From positions 19,680,001 to 19,744,000 of the forward strand of contig NC_091100.1 of assembly GCF_024713975.1 (NCBI RefSeq): a stretch of DNA of 64,000 nucleotides. Reading direction: 5' to 3'. Below, piece by piece: positions 1 to 28,628 of this stretch. The DNA comes from Paralichthys olivaceus. Taxonomy: Eukaryota > Chordata > Actinopteri > Pleuronectiformes > Paralichthyidae. Numbering within the stretch: position 1 is the first letter of the stretch; each line of letters opens with the position of its first letter. The notes beneath the pieces are model-generated. The model had not been told where the DNA came from. It searched no databases and saw only the letters and a program-made list of their open reading frames with translations. The translations under genes were made by a program, and so were the position numbers.

Positions 1-150
1 ATTGATCTCTCTCTGCTTGTTTCCTATATTCACCCTTTGCTTTTATCTCCTTTTTACATTAAAACACACGTATACACTGTGCAAGGAAACCATTGAAGGG
101 AAAGACGGAGGGGATAGTTTGAAAATATAAAAAAAATGCATACACACACA

Positions 151-156
151 TATATT

Positions 157-198
<42 letters not shown>
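151..198. repeat. (TA)n/(GA)n microsatellite
   Basis: Compound tract: TA about 151-182, GA 183-198. Confidence 0.9.
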
Positions 199-586
199 TG
201 CACAAAGAAGTGTGTCCCTTTGATATTTTGCCCCCGACTTTCCCCATCCAATTCTCAATGAGAATGGCGATTGCAAGATAAATATAGAAATACAAAAAAA
301 TAATGATAATAAATAATTCACCATTTCCTTTTTTTTAAGTTCTCTCTTGGCCTTATTGTTTTACCTCGTGATGACTAAAATGTATTTTAAGTTTGCTTGT
401 TCCTGAAGTTACGTGAGTCACAATATTCTCTTTACTTCACATCTGCTGCTCTGTGGATCTGAACCGTGAACGAGTTGATTCTGAAACTTTCCTCTAACGT
501 TCAGTTGCAGTTTGTAACCACTAGTGGTCGCTGTTTCCTCATGTAACTCACTGTCAGTGTGGTGTGTGTCAGGGTCTGAAAGCAGA

Positions 587-628
587 ACACACACACGCAC
601 GCACGCACACACACACACACACACACAG
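587..628. repeat. (CA)n microsatellite
   Basis: CA with CACG interruptions. Confidence 0.9.
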
Positions 629-1747
629 CCTGCTCAGCCACGCCCCTCTCTTGTGTAACCAGATGTTACAGTGCGTCCATCCTGTTGTCTGCAGCTGTAT
701 TTGCTGTTGTTTATTGTTTACCTGAATGTGCTCCGCAGGGACAATCACTCCAGAGATGAAGCAGTGAATGATCATCATGTCATTGACTGTAAGACTGTGA
801 CACTCTTGGATATCAGTGCCTGACAGGAGAGCAGGAAGTCACAAGTCCAAATGCACAACATGAAAACACTGAGGACAGAAGCATCAGCTGTGACTGGAGT
901 TATTATAATAGTCACAGGACACACACATGCTGTCTTTAGTCTGTCTCACACACTCCATCATGGCCTGGACGACCGGCTTGTGTGTAGCTGGTGTCTAGTC
1001 CTTCCCTGTACGGCTGCTGCTGTTGAACCTGTGTCCACAAAGCTCCTTCCTCCTGAAGACAACTCTCCCTGTGCCTCCTCCAGCTGCTGGTTTAATAAAA
1101 ACGTGAATGATTAACAAACAACACAGCTGATGGCTCAGTGTCCTCAATCTGAAGCTCTGCTGCGGCTAAATGTTGTGTACTGAGGATTTAAGGGTAAAGA
1201 TATACCCTTAGTAAAGATAAGTAATTAATAATCCTAGCAATCAAAGTGACTTACGTGATTCAGATGTAACTTTTGAGGGAAGAAATAACACAATGTCCCC
1301 TCAACAGAAAACTGCCTCACTCAGTTCACTCGAGTTTTTGTTGCTACAGCCTCATTTAGGAGTTGGATTAGATCCTGATTAGCTGATGCTGCTCTCCCTG
1401 AGGTCCACACAAAATAAATATTAAATACAAATCATGACATCAGTGAAGAGAGACAAGCAAATTATCACATTAAAATATTTTCTTTTACAAATATTCAAAT
1501 ATAAAAAAGATTCTGGAAACGTAAACATATTCATATTTATATCTATATAGACTAAGATACATTATTTAAGCATACTTAAAAAAGTTCTGCATAAATAAAA
1601 CCTTTCCAACATATTTACTTTTTCTTATTCCTGAATTTTAATATATGTATATCAATTGTTTACAAATATGTATAAAATATTTTAGCGTCATTATATATTT
1701 CAAAATTTTAGTGTCCACCATATAAAATAACAGGAACTATGTATATT

Positions 1748-1751
<4 letters not shown>

Positions 1752-1781
<30 letters not shown>
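1752..1781. repeat. (GT)n microsatellite
   Basis: About 15 GT units. Confidence 0.9.
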
Positions 1782-1782
<1 letters not shown>

Positions 1783-1974
1783 TGAGACTAATCATGATAC
1801 CCGCAGTTTCCTTCACTGTCTAATAATCCAATTAATCCAATGAAACTCTGAAGTGACCTGATGGAGCGTTACAAAGAAACAATAATCTCACTCAGCTCCA
1901 TACACACAGGGATTTAAATTCAGCTCATTCCAGCACTGAGGCTACATTATATGTAAACGAAGAGTTGAGCTGAG

Positions 1975-2300
1975 TTGCAGTGGTCAGCACTGTAGCCTCA
2001 CAGCAAAAGGTTCTCGGTTCAAATCCCGCTTCAGCCGGGGTCTTTCTGTGTGGAGATGTCATGCTCTCCTCATGTGAGTTTTCTCCAGCTTCCTCCCACA
2101 GTACAAAGATGTGCAGATTGGTTTTAACTGGAGAATTGTCTTGAGGTGTGACAGGGAATAGTTGTTTGTGTATATATATGTTGCCCTCTGTGATACACTC
2201 AATGTACACACAGTCCAGTGTGTTCCAGTACCACACATCTCACTGTCTGGCTCCAGCCCCGTGACCCACAAAGGATGGGCTGTATTGAATGGAGGGATGA
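1975..2300 (+). mobile_element. SINE/LINE-tail-like dispersed repeat with tRNA B box
   Basis: Contains GTCAGCACTGTAGCCTCACA, the B-box string GGTTCAAATCC (2016-2026), GGGGTCTTTCTGTGTGGAG, TTTTCTCCAGCTTCCTCCCA, CAGTACAAAGATGTGCAGAT, and an end GGCTCCAGCCCCGTGACCCA... GAATGGAGGGATGA. This order is that of a ubiquitous fish interspersed repeat. It is not a tRNA gene: there is no cloverleaf. Confidence 0.65.
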
Positions 2301-2344
2301 ATTGAAAAAACTTTTCATGCTGTTGGTTTTTTATATCAAATTTG

Positions 2345-2350
2345 AATAAA
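2345..2350 (+). terminator. Weak candidate plus-strand polyadenylation signal
   Basis: AATAAA followed by a T/GT-rich stretch (TTTGTCTTTTTGTGCGG). It could end a plus-strand transcript entering from the left (possibly cnnm2). Confidence 0.2.
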
Positions 2351-5300
2351 TGAAACCCTTTGTCTTTTTGTGCGGTCGAGCTACTGTAACTGCTCGACAC
2401 ACCACGAGTCTTCCTCGATGTGCAGCAGCAAAATGTGAACAAAAGGACATCAAGACAATTATGAAAAACTATTTTTATTCTACATTTTTATGTATTTTTT
2501 CTCAATGTACAGTTTGTAGGCTAGTTTCTGGAAACAAACAAACACTGTTCAGGAGAACATATTGATATGCATAAAAACCGAAGATCACCGTGGTTTACAG
2601 AGAGACAGGTGACTGTTTTGGCACCGGATGTTAATGTCGATGCATCACAACAAAAGTTAAAACTTTTCTACGACAGTGGAACTGTTCACAAGGCTTTGGG
2701 TCGGCCACTGTGGTACAGTATATAAAAACAGATCGAAAAATGAAAGATGATAAGAAAAGGAAATGGAATGGTCTAATTACAGTTGTGTAAACCAAGACCA
2801 TTAAAAACAATCGCTTAGAAAAATAGAACGAAAACAAGCGATGGTGTTGATTACAAGTTACAGTACTTAACATGCTATTCACATTTCCCTTCATTGCAAG
2901 TTTTGTTTTTACAGATTTAGACCTTTTTTTTTTTCACCTTGTGTAAATTACAATGTCCAAAAAAGACGCTTGGCCTTAAAAATGATGCCGTCCAATGAGA
3001 AAGAAAAAACGAATGCTACCGTGGCAGAACAGATACGCTCATTATTTTCACATGCATATGCAAATTATGCAAAGAAAAAGTCATTCTCATAAGCAATGCA
3101 GCTGCCTCGTGTAGCACATCCAGTCATTCAAGAAACACTCACACATGAGAATACAGATACAGTATTTCATTTGTGTAGAAAAAGAAGGGAAAAAAGAGGA
3201 AAAGGGGTGTTGGTGTTACCTCAGCGACACATCTCTTCCCTTTCGTGGTCTAAATCAACAGGCCAACATTTACAGGACTGATACACGTCAGGACTTAATA
3301 TAAAAAGATGAGAAACATTAACATTCAGGAAAGACTGGATGTTAAAAAAGAAAAGGAAGGAAAACAAACCATGTCTGATATTCACGTACTTCTCGTTTAG
3401 AAAACCAAAACTGATGCATTTGAATACGAGGACATGACAGTGACTCTGCGCCAGGTTCAACTGCCCAAATAACTACTTCTCACAGGAGAAATAGCAGAGA
3501 TCATATTTTTCCCTAAGTTGAAGTAGGCAGGGGTTGGGATGAAGGTGATTTCACATGCTTTCTTGCACCAATCAGGACTCAGCATCATTTAAATCTAAAT
3601 GTGGTGACAGCTGTTTGGTCACTTGCCAAGTTTCCATCGCCACTGAGGTCAAATTTAAACCGCGCTCCAAAAGAAAATGTGAATTCTTCTAAGTTTGCAT
3701 CCACCACTATTCACTCCTCACTGAGCTTGAGAATAGTCTGCAGGGCGTCATTAAACCTCTCCAGCAGAATTTCTGCAGCCGCAATTACAAGCGCAGAGGT
3801 CAAACATGACATGAATGAAAGCTTTGTGGAAAATGTGATGGAAAAATAACATTTGTGCTTGTGTCATGTATGCATCTCAAACACGTCTCCTCATTGCTCC
3901 ACACAGATGATTTTATCTGCTGCTTTTTTTTCTTTTCTTTGTTTGAGTCACTTGTTCATTCTACTTTATTTCCTATGTCTGCTTGCATCTCACTTTGTTG
4001 CACTTGTTTTTTGTTAAACATCAGCTACGATACATCACCTCTGCCTCCTCAGGTAAGTGTAGAAACATTTCTATGCAGATTAAAAATGTACAAACACTGT
4101 CACTGAAATCAAACTACACAGTCTTGATGAAGTTGGTAAACTGTTGTGGACAGTTTAACTTTTAATAAAGAATACCTAACCCTTTTTATAAACTTTGATA
4201 TTGCTTATTCATTCATTACAACGTAGTATTAGGAGCATTTAAAGGGATACAAATCTGAGATTTGTGAATAAAGTCGTAATAATGCGGGAAAAATTCTAAT
4301 TTAGAAGCGTGTCATGTAAGAGGGGGAAAGTAAGAAGATCAGCCTGTCGCCTAAGTTAAAAAGAGGACTGTGGAATATCTTGTTACATAATACTTCAAAT
4401 AACAAAATACTTTGACTCATCTGCACCACTTTATCATAAGTATCAGGAATTTGACAAGATAGTGAGAAACTAAATCTACTCTGAAGAAAGAAACACAGAG
4501 ACTTGGAGGAAATTGTCTCTTTTGCAGGGGAGAAAATTGCTCGTAATGGCAATGGTAATTATCGTGATTTGGGCTGTCGTGAATTCTACATAAATAATCA
4601 TTAATTGAAGTAGCAGACGTTGGGCAAGCATGGGTGTATTCTCACAATATTACATATTTTTAATGCAATACTATGACTTTTTCTAAATAAATTACAGCTT
4701 TATTCTCATATTATGACTTTTTCCCTCTCATTGCAACATTACAACTTTATTCTTGAAAATCTTGTTTTTTTTCCCACTTCAATATGGCCCCAATACTCGA
4801 TTGTAATTCATAAATATTTGTTTCAATGAACTAAAAGTTTTTTAATGGCTTACTTCTAAGTTTGTAAATTGTTGTTAAGTTCAAAGAAAATGCAAGTTTG
4901 ATAAAAAAGTTCACAAAAGCCTCAAAACCAAGAACATAAAGAAAGCAGGCTGATCCGTCAGAAGCAGGGTGGACGTACTGAATACAGCTCTGCACTGCAC
5001 ATCCTTAAAAAAACTCAACTCCTCTCATACACAGGCCACGTTCACGCTCCTGTTATTACAGCATCACCTCACACGCCTTTCAACTTGCTTCAAATGTTCA
5101 AAACCGTCTCATATTTTACATCCCGATATTAAAATAAAACCCTCTCAGATAATCAAATATAACAATCATGTTTCATCCTCCTAAATAACTGAGCTGAAGG
5201 AAAGAACGGCAAGTTCACTGCCCCCCCACCTGATGCTATTTACAGACACACCACCATAGCTCAAAGTTGTCATAGAGACTGTTGGCATTAAATACAGTTA

Positions 5301-5662
5301 TAGTACTCTGTCCTCACTGTTGCTAGGTAACAGAATATCAGTTCAACAGCCACTTGCGTACCACATGTTTAACAGCTTCACGCTGGCTTGTGCTTCAGGT
5401 TGATACAGTGGATCTTTCGCTCGCCGTCACTCAGGATGCTACAGTCTGAGTGAGTCTACTCACTCAGATACGCACGCACACAGACACACACTAACGCTTA
5501 CATACAAGTGAGAGGAAATCACTCCTCTATCATGAAGAAAATCGACAAAATGAAACAAAACATGACAAACTGAACGTTGTTCCCAAGTTGCATAAAAATA
5601 TTTTTTTTGTTTGATTACAATGTGCATACTGCAAGGCTAGTGTGTTGCGATTAAAACTACAG

Positions 5663-5668
5663 TTTATT
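5663..5668 (-). terminator. Candidate nt5c2 polyadenylation signal (proximal)
   Basis: AATAAA on the minus strand about 560 nt after the nt5c2 stop. Other minus-strand AATAAA copies occur farther left, for example 2476-2471, so which one is used is unknown. Confidence 0.3.
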
Positions 5669-5762
5669 GACCGTGTCTGATGGATTTAAGTGTACGTCCG
5701 TGTACTCCACCAGCAGGTCTTGAAAAACCAGAATGAAAAACAATAAGTGATGTTTACTTGAG

Positions 5763-5800
5763 TGTGTTTTGTGTGTCTATGTGTGTGTCTGTGTGTCTGT

Positions 5801-5859
<59 letters not shown>
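5763..5859. repeat. (GT)n microsatellite
   Basis: Imperfect at the left (CTGT interruptions), pure from about 5807. Confidence 0.9.
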
Positions 5860-5861
<2 letters not shown>

Positions 5862-6006
5862 AAGGGGAAAAGATACAGAAAATAATTCAAAAACAAATAT
5901 ACTTTTCTTATAATGAAGTTGCATTATGAGGACCTAGAATTAATGCAGTCTTCATACAATCTGTCTCGCTACTGGTCCTTTATACTTTCCTCACAAACCT
6001 CCAATA

Positions 6007-6015
6007 TGTGTGTGT

Positions 6016-6082
<67 letters not shown>
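6007..6082. repeat. (GT)n microsatellite
   Basis: Near-pure, one ATG interruption; 150 bp from the nt5c2 stop, so probably in its 3'UTR as (CA)n. Confidence 0.9.
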
Positions 6083-6083
<1 letters not shown>

Positions 6084-6224
6084 ATACAGTTCTGATACAG
6101 TACACACACACACATACTGGAGATGTTTCCTCTCTGCCTCACTCTGAGAGAGATCAACTGACTCTACTTGGAAACATAAGAAGGCAAGAGTAGGAGAGTG
6201 GCTCTCCTCTCCATATCCACCTTA

Positions 6225-22754
<16,530 letters not shown>

Positions 22755-22773
22755 CTTTAAAAACTGTCAGTGT

Positions 22774-25051
22774 CTGAGGAGAAGGGACAGAATATCTTAT
22801 CAACAACAATATAAACAACAGTTGAAAGGAGAGAAGTTATCTTTACTTATAAGAGGAACATTTTGTATAGAAGGAAAAAGAGTAACTGGATGACAAAACA
22901 ACGTTCAACCTGTATGAACTGCTTTATCAGTTATTATTCAAATGAGTCCTCAGCGAGGATAGATGTACTGTCACAACACAATAATTCATGATAATCATCA
23001 GTCAATGGAGGATCTGGCTGTGGTCGTCCTCCAGCAGACAGAGGACATTAGGTGAGTGGAGAACAGAGCATAACAGGTCCAACCAGTGGGTTAATTTAAA
23101 AAAAACTACTAAGATCCACCCTTCTGTGTTATGCCAAAAACAACTTAACTCAAACAGGAATGTCAAAAAATAAAGGCCATGAGTAACTGTCAATCAATAG
23201 CCTGTGAAAAGATTTAATGTGATGGGTCATACTCGAAGGCAGAAAAAAAAAAGATGAAATCCTTGTTTAGCTAAAGCATCATGTCACATGTGAACAAGCT
23301 TAAAACAACTGAGAATCTGTGAATCACTTGAATTTCTCCCTAAAGCCTAATGTTGGCCTTGTCTTTTTGAATGTTTTTCTTTCCTCCCATGCTGACATTG
23401 AACCACTCTGCCTCTGTCACTGGAGAGGCTGGGCTGCAGGAAGGAAAGGCAGAGGTCAGCTTTCTTGTTCTTTCAGTGCCAGCACAAATGTGAATGAGAC
23501 TGGCAGAGGTGAGGCGAGGAGCTGTCAACAGGGGCCACAATGCGTCAGAGAACCAAACATTTTCTTCAGCGTAAACAGCAAACTTAATTATGTTTTTTAC
23601 CTTCTGGACTAGTCCTGTGAGAACATTCTTTATTTAATTACTATTGTTATTTTTTATTAACATATTAGGACAGTGCTCATTGATCAACAGACAAAATAAT
23701 GTGAATGCGCAAGTGAGCTATTTAGGCTAATTTTCATCTGTTGTCCCCAGCCAGTGAAGTAAAATGACCTAAAAATATCTATATTATTGTAATGGGTGGT
23801 CATGCTTACATTTCTGTCACATGTTTAGTGTTTCTATTCTGCTATGATTGCATTTTATGTTTTTACTTGTGTTGAATTTTATTTTAAAACATAGTTTCAG
23901 TGTACCATATTCCCTGATTTTAGCTAATTCTAGTCTCAATCGTTGTAAAGGGTGGTCATGCTTTAATTTCAGCCACATGCTGTGACTGTGGGTGAAGTGT
24001 TTTTATTCTTTTATGACTGTTTTTTGTGAACCACTTTAACTCTGTTTTGAGTGTCATATAAATAAAGGTATTATTATATCATTATTATCTATGGATAACT
24101 CATGTGGTCAGATCAATGAAATTCATCCAAGCTAACTGTATAGCTAAAAACACTACACCCAATAGGGCCGGGATATAAAACACTATTGCAATATGAATTT
24201 AATTGGTAGCAATATAACAAATTATATTATACATTATATATATTGATGAAATACTCATGCATTGTGTGAGGCGATATAACACAGTAGCAACATCAGTGAT
24301 CTGTCTCAGATTTATGAAATGTTTTTAAATGTTTGTCATTGTCAAACATGAAAAAGAACCTGTGGAAACTTTCAGTTGTCATAAAAACACAAAAGGTGTT
24401 TAGTTTGTCTGGTGTGAACACTGGTGGTAATGTAAATATAAAATATTTAAATATAAAGGGCCTTTTCTAAGGTGAAGAAAACAACAATTCGGACAATTTA
24501 GTTGAAACACACTGGTGAAAACAATCATGAGGATTCTTTTATATGAAATTTCTGCAAATAGATCCTCTCACATCAATCTGACACTCTGAACCTTGAAGTA
24601 TGGGTCGGCTGGAAGATTCAGAGTTACACAATGAGAGAAGCTGCACTGCCACTGAGAGAACGGATTCAACACGACCTTTGAGCCTGGGGTCGGTCTCTGG
24701 AGACACTGGGTCCACGGGTATTGCGACGTATCTGTCTCTGCTCTCTACAGGATGTCGCTTGTGTGGCAGTTTGTTATCTGTGTCTGTAGGAAAACACACG
24801 AGCTGAGCAGCACTCCGGGGTTAGCTTGAGCTACGTGTTCAAGTGTCCCGACGAGCTAACGGCAGAACGCCTCGGTCCCAGCAGGGTTAGCAAACAAACA
24901 AGCAGCGCAGAGGTGTTAGCAGTCCGCTGCTTCACCGCTCACTGAGCGGAGGAGGAGGCTAACGGAGCTAGCTTAGTTTGAGCTAAACAAAACCCAAACA
25001 GTGCAGTGGGGATGGGAGGGGGGGGGCTTTGAGTGACATTACTGTACTCAC
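22774..25051. other. nt5c2 intron 1
   Basis: Intron between the non-coding first exon and the start-codon exon. It contains a roughly 156-bp offset tandem duplication (23787 and 23940) and a LINE-like tail near 24080. The 24800-25000 interval, next to exon 1, is dense in GTTAGC/GCTAAC/GCTAGC words. Confidence 0.6.
23785..24090 (+). repeat. Local tandem duplication ending in a LINE-like 3' tail
   Basis: GGGTGGTCATGCTT followed by a similar ATTTC.G.CACATG string occurs twice, about 156 bp apart. The second copy ends GTGAACCACTTTAACTCTG... CATATAAATAAAGGTATTATTA, which resembles the microsatellite-like 3' tails of fish L2-type LINEs. The element is degraded and carries no reading frame. Confidence 0.5.
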
Positions 25052-25140
25052 CTCTGAGCTCCGGAAAACTGCACCGTCTCTGAGTGTGAGCATGCGCCCG
25101 CAGCACGGGGGAGGAAGAGGAGGCAGGAGATAAAGACCTG
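25052..25140 (-). other. nt5c2: nt5c2 non-coding exon 1 (5' limit approximate)
   Basis: A strong donor, CAGAG then gtgagt, ends this exon at 25052 and would splice to the acceptor at 22775. It holds only 5'UTR. The transcription start cannot be read from the sequence; the right end given here is a guess inside a GC-rich, CpG-containing stretch. Confidence 0.6.
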
Positions 25141-25450
25141 AGGAGGATTGTTGTGAAGAGGAAGCTGCGGTGGAAAGCGACTGATGTGTAGGGTGTGAAA
25201 AGCAGGCAGCGGTGTGTCCCTGCCCTGTCTTCTCTCTCTCTCTCTCTCTCTCTCTATCCGTGTCTTTATGTCTGTGTCTGTGTCTCTGTCTGTCCTCTTC
25301 CTCTCTTTCTCTGTCTGTGTCTCTCTCTCTTTCTGCTGCCAGCTGTTGTTAAGAGACATTCAGGGGGCGGGGTTTTACCCCCCACGTCTGTCACGAGGAG
25401 GCGGGACTGCTGGTCGTCGTCCGGGCCCATGTGACTCACCACGTCATCAC
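25141..25450 (-). promoter_or_regulatory. Probable nt5c2 promoter region
   Basis: A GC-rich block upstream of exon 1, with a GGGGCGGGG-like box near 25366, a CATGTGAC E-box and a CACGTCATC CRE-like site near 25428-25448. It also contains a pyrimidine tract, (TC)n, at 25230-25255. Inferred from position and motif content only. Confidence 0.45.
25230..25255. repeat. (TC)n microsatellite in the nt5c2 promoter region
   Basis: A pure run, followed by a longer pyrimidine-rich stretch to 25340. Confidence 0.9.
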
Positions 25451-27480
25451 ATCTATGATAATAAACTTTAAAAACACAGTAACAAGTTGCTTTACAAGCT
25501 AAAGGAAATTTGTTGGGCAACCTATGGGAAACTGTTAAAAAATCAAGTGTAAGATCACAGAACATTAGAGTACAAATAAATAATTTACAGATGAGAAAAG
25601 AGCAAAACAAGATCATATAAAATGTTTTAAATATTGGGTAGGATCAGGAGAAATGTGTTTGGTATTCTAATACTATTCAGATTTTTCAAAAATTGAGAAG
25701 GACTAGATTTAACTTATAATTTTTAAAGTATGAACGTAAACTACTCAATAACTTAACCCCAACCTGATATTAAACTGTTGACTATGCAGCCCACGAGTCT
25801 TTGGACACTCATGTACACCTCAAAGCAGGTCATTGAAAATGAAGGAGACTTTACAGAAAAGATTATGAGTCTGTGTATGATTTGAAGATCAACCATCCTC
25901 ATGGGCTAAAACTCATGTTTTAGCTTGTCTGAATGGACAGTAAGAAAACAAACAAACAAATATATCAAATATATTTTACTCAAATCCAAGATATACTTTA
26001 GGTTAGTGCAAAAACATTCCAAAATCAATTCGGTCAAGGATGGAAAAAAACTCCATATCCCATTGTGATAAGCAACTGAGAAGAATCACTGCCTTTCAAA
26101 CAAGGACAAAGTAGCAGAGAATGAAAAACCCTCATTTAATAATCCAAACATTTGTATTGTATGTTTCTCACATTCCACAGCAGAAAATTCAAAAATGAGT
26201 TTCATCTGAAAGGTGTGGACATCCAGTGTTTTTAACTGACACATGTAACTACCATGTTTACCTCTTCTGCCACAACTTTGTTTTCTTTGTCCTGAAGGAC
26301 GACATCTCGTGGGCACTTGTGAGGCATCAGTGGCTCATTTTGAACATCATCATGTGTTTAGACAGGTATTGTCAGGCTTGTTTTAGCTCCTCAACCATGA
26401 TACTCATGAAAGCCTGAAAAAGGACATAGAAGAATAAAATAATCCAGTTGAGGCTTGACACCTGTCATGTCAGGCTTCATTTAATGTCGTGCAGAATGTA
26501 CTGCTAGGGATGACACATTATTTTTCTATGTTACCGCAAACATTTCTTTGAATGGAAATAGTCCGATACATCTACAAATCGATGTATGTGCAGAGTATCA
26601 TTCATACATTCATCAAAATGTTCTAAAGCTTTCAAATACTATAAATGAAGTACACATAAAGTTTAGCCCCAGTAACCTTACACTTGAAATATTGGTGAAT
26701 GCCTGGTGTGTATTGTGATCCGACGATAGAGGGCAGCAAAGACCAGTCAGTGGAAGGCTGTCTCTCAATAGGCTCTCTATCTAAACTCACTGTGCAACAT
26801 ACAAAACAAATAAATAGCAACCACTAAGGGTACTTCAAGATTTTACACCTTTTTTGTTTTAAATTTAATTGAGATAAAACATAAAATCGCTTCATAGAAA
26901 TTGTGTAAATGTTGTTCGAAAAATTGATATTTTAAAGGTAATGGTTTATACATCACGTTAGGCTAACAGATTATTCTAAATAGAAACAGATTCACATATC
27001 GCCATAAAAGCTGCAGATGTACAACATGTTTTGTGGATTGTGTCACTGAAGTGTTGCAAATATGTATGTATAAAAAAGCATTGACACAATAATAAAAAGC
27101 TTTGAGGAAAAGTGCATCATTCTCATTCTGCCAGAAATCAGCGTTGCCCTTGTGGCACATGTGACTCGATGTGAATGTAGATTTAAGTTGGGACAGGCAA
27201 CTTTAAGAAATATTATTGCTGTGAAAATATTGGAAGTTAACTCGAGGTTATAGCCTATAAGCTATGTATTGTTTTATGTGCAACAAGCGACCAAACACCG
27301 ACGCATCACCACTGCGCAAAATAGGACAGTTCCATCTGCTCCACACAAAGACCAGTGCCAACTGCGCACATCTGGACCATATGCCAGGATTAATGCAGTC
27401 TGGACTTCATATCATTCCTATCACCGTATTATTCATATATTCACACAAACAGTGGACTACCTGACCCATCTGGATCGGCT
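25451..27480. other. nt5c2-ina intergenic region
   Basis: About 2 kb of AT-rich sequence between the divergently transcribed nt5c2 and ina. No gene, RNA or strong repeat recognised. Confidence 0.6.
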
Positions 27481-27489
27481 CGGTCCGGA

Positions 27490-27581
27490 TGTTAGCAGTG
27501 GGCATTAATTAATTATTGGGTTGGTCCTCCTATAAAAAGGGCACACGCCCACTGCTCTGCTCTGTCTCAGTACACGCCAAG
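27490..27581 (+). promoter_or_regulatory. ina: ina core promoter with TATA box and 5'UTR
   Basis: TATAAAAAG lies at 27531-27539, with an inverted CCAAT (ATTGGG) at 27515-27520 and a TTAATTAATTA homeodomain-type site at 27505-27515. A start about 25-30 bp beyond the TATA box leaves a 5'UTR of only about 20 nt before the ATG at 27582. A sharp TATA promoter fits a tissue-restricted gene. Confidence 0.75.
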
Positions 27582-28628
27582 ATGAGCTACGGATCTGATG
27601 TCTTCTCCTCCTCTTCCTACCGGAGGATTTTCGGGGATTCTCCCCGTTATGCATCTCCTTCGCGGACCACCATGAATGTTTCCTCCCGGGGAGGAGGTTA
27701 CCGGTCCTCCTCTCTGTCCCGGAGCAACGCTTCATCCCTGGGCACGTACAGCAAAAAGTCCGGCCGCTCCTTCTCGTCCATGCCGCTGGAGACCTTCGAC
27801 CTGACACAGAGCAGCGTCCTCAACAATGAGTTCAAAATCGTCCGCACCAACGAAAAGGAGCAAATGCAAGGCCTCAATGACCGCTTTGCAATGTTCATTG
27901 ACAAAGTGCGCAACTTGGAGCAACACAACAAAGTGCTGGAGACGGAGCTGTTCGCTCTGCGCCAGAAGCAGGCAGAGCCGTCCCGCCTGGCCGAGCTCTA
28001 CCAGCAGGAGATCCGCGAACTGCGCTCCCAGCTCGAAGAACTGAACGGAGAGAAGTCCCAGCTGATGATCGAGAGGGACAACATTGACGACGACCTGCAG
28101 AAAGTCAGGGGCAAATACGAGGAGGAGTTCCGTGCCCGGGAAGAGGCAGAGGCCCTGCTCAAAGCTTTTAAGAAAGATGTAGATGATGCCACCATGGTGC
28201 GCCTGGACCTGGAGAAGAAGGTGGAATCTCTTCTGGATGAGATCAACTTCCTTAGGAAGGTGCACGAGGAGGAGGTGGTCGAGCTGTCGGACATGATCCA
28301 GGCTGCCCAGGTGTCTGTGGAGATGGAGGTGTCCAAACCGGACCTCACCTCCGCCCTCAAAGAGATCCGCGGCCAGTACGAGTCCATGGCTTCCAAGAAC
28401 CTGCAGTCCGCCGAGGAGTGGTACAAGACCAAGTTTGCGGACTTATCCGAGCAGGCCAACCGGAGCAACGAGGCCATCCGCAGCAGCAGGGAGGAGGTGA
28501 ACGAGTTTAGGAGGCAGCTGCAGTCCAAGACTATCGAGATAGAGAGTCTGAGGGGAACCAACGAGTCTCTGGAAAGGCAGATGCGGGAGATGGAGGATAG
28601 GCACAATGTGGAGATGGGAACCTACCAG
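27582..28628 (+). CDS. ina: ina exon 1, head and most of the rod
   Basis: 349 codons ending GTYQ before gtaatc. It covers the head, coils 1A/1B and most of coil 2 ([25 protein letters not shown]). GC-rich, with long antisense open frames that are only shadows. Confidence 0.96.

Larger units (their letters stand above)
1..1960. other. Left-end non-coding region
   Basis: Microsatellites at 151-198 (TA then GA), 587-628 (CA) and 1752-1781 (GT), and AT-rich sequence at 1400-1740. In mammals CNNM2 lies tail to tail beyond NT5C2; I recognise no cnnm2 coding sequence here. Confidence 0.5.
2477..6224 (-). other. Probable nt5c2 3'UTR/downstream region
   Basis: About 3.7 kb beyond the stop with no coding exon. 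It contains two long (GT)n tracts and a stretch of ATTATGACTTTTT/TTTATTCTCA-type sequence at 4560-4790, a low-complexity motif seen often in fish. A minus-strand AATAAA lies at its left edge (2476-2471), so the whole may be 3'UTR, but this is unproven. Confidence 0.35.

Noticed and set aside
2010..2030. tRNA gene suggested by a perfect B box
   Set aside because: No acceptor stem or anticodon arm can be folded; the sequence around it is a dispersed repeat.
27516..27581. Upstream in-frame ATG that would add 22 residues to ina
   Set aside because: It lies 5' of the TATA box at 27531-27539 and so outside the transcript; MSYGS aligns with the known family start.
27732..28606. Long antisense open frames (177 and 202 codons) across ina exon 1
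   Set aside because: They mirror a GC-rich coding exon whose sense frame is a clear intermediate-filament rod; they show no family similarity.
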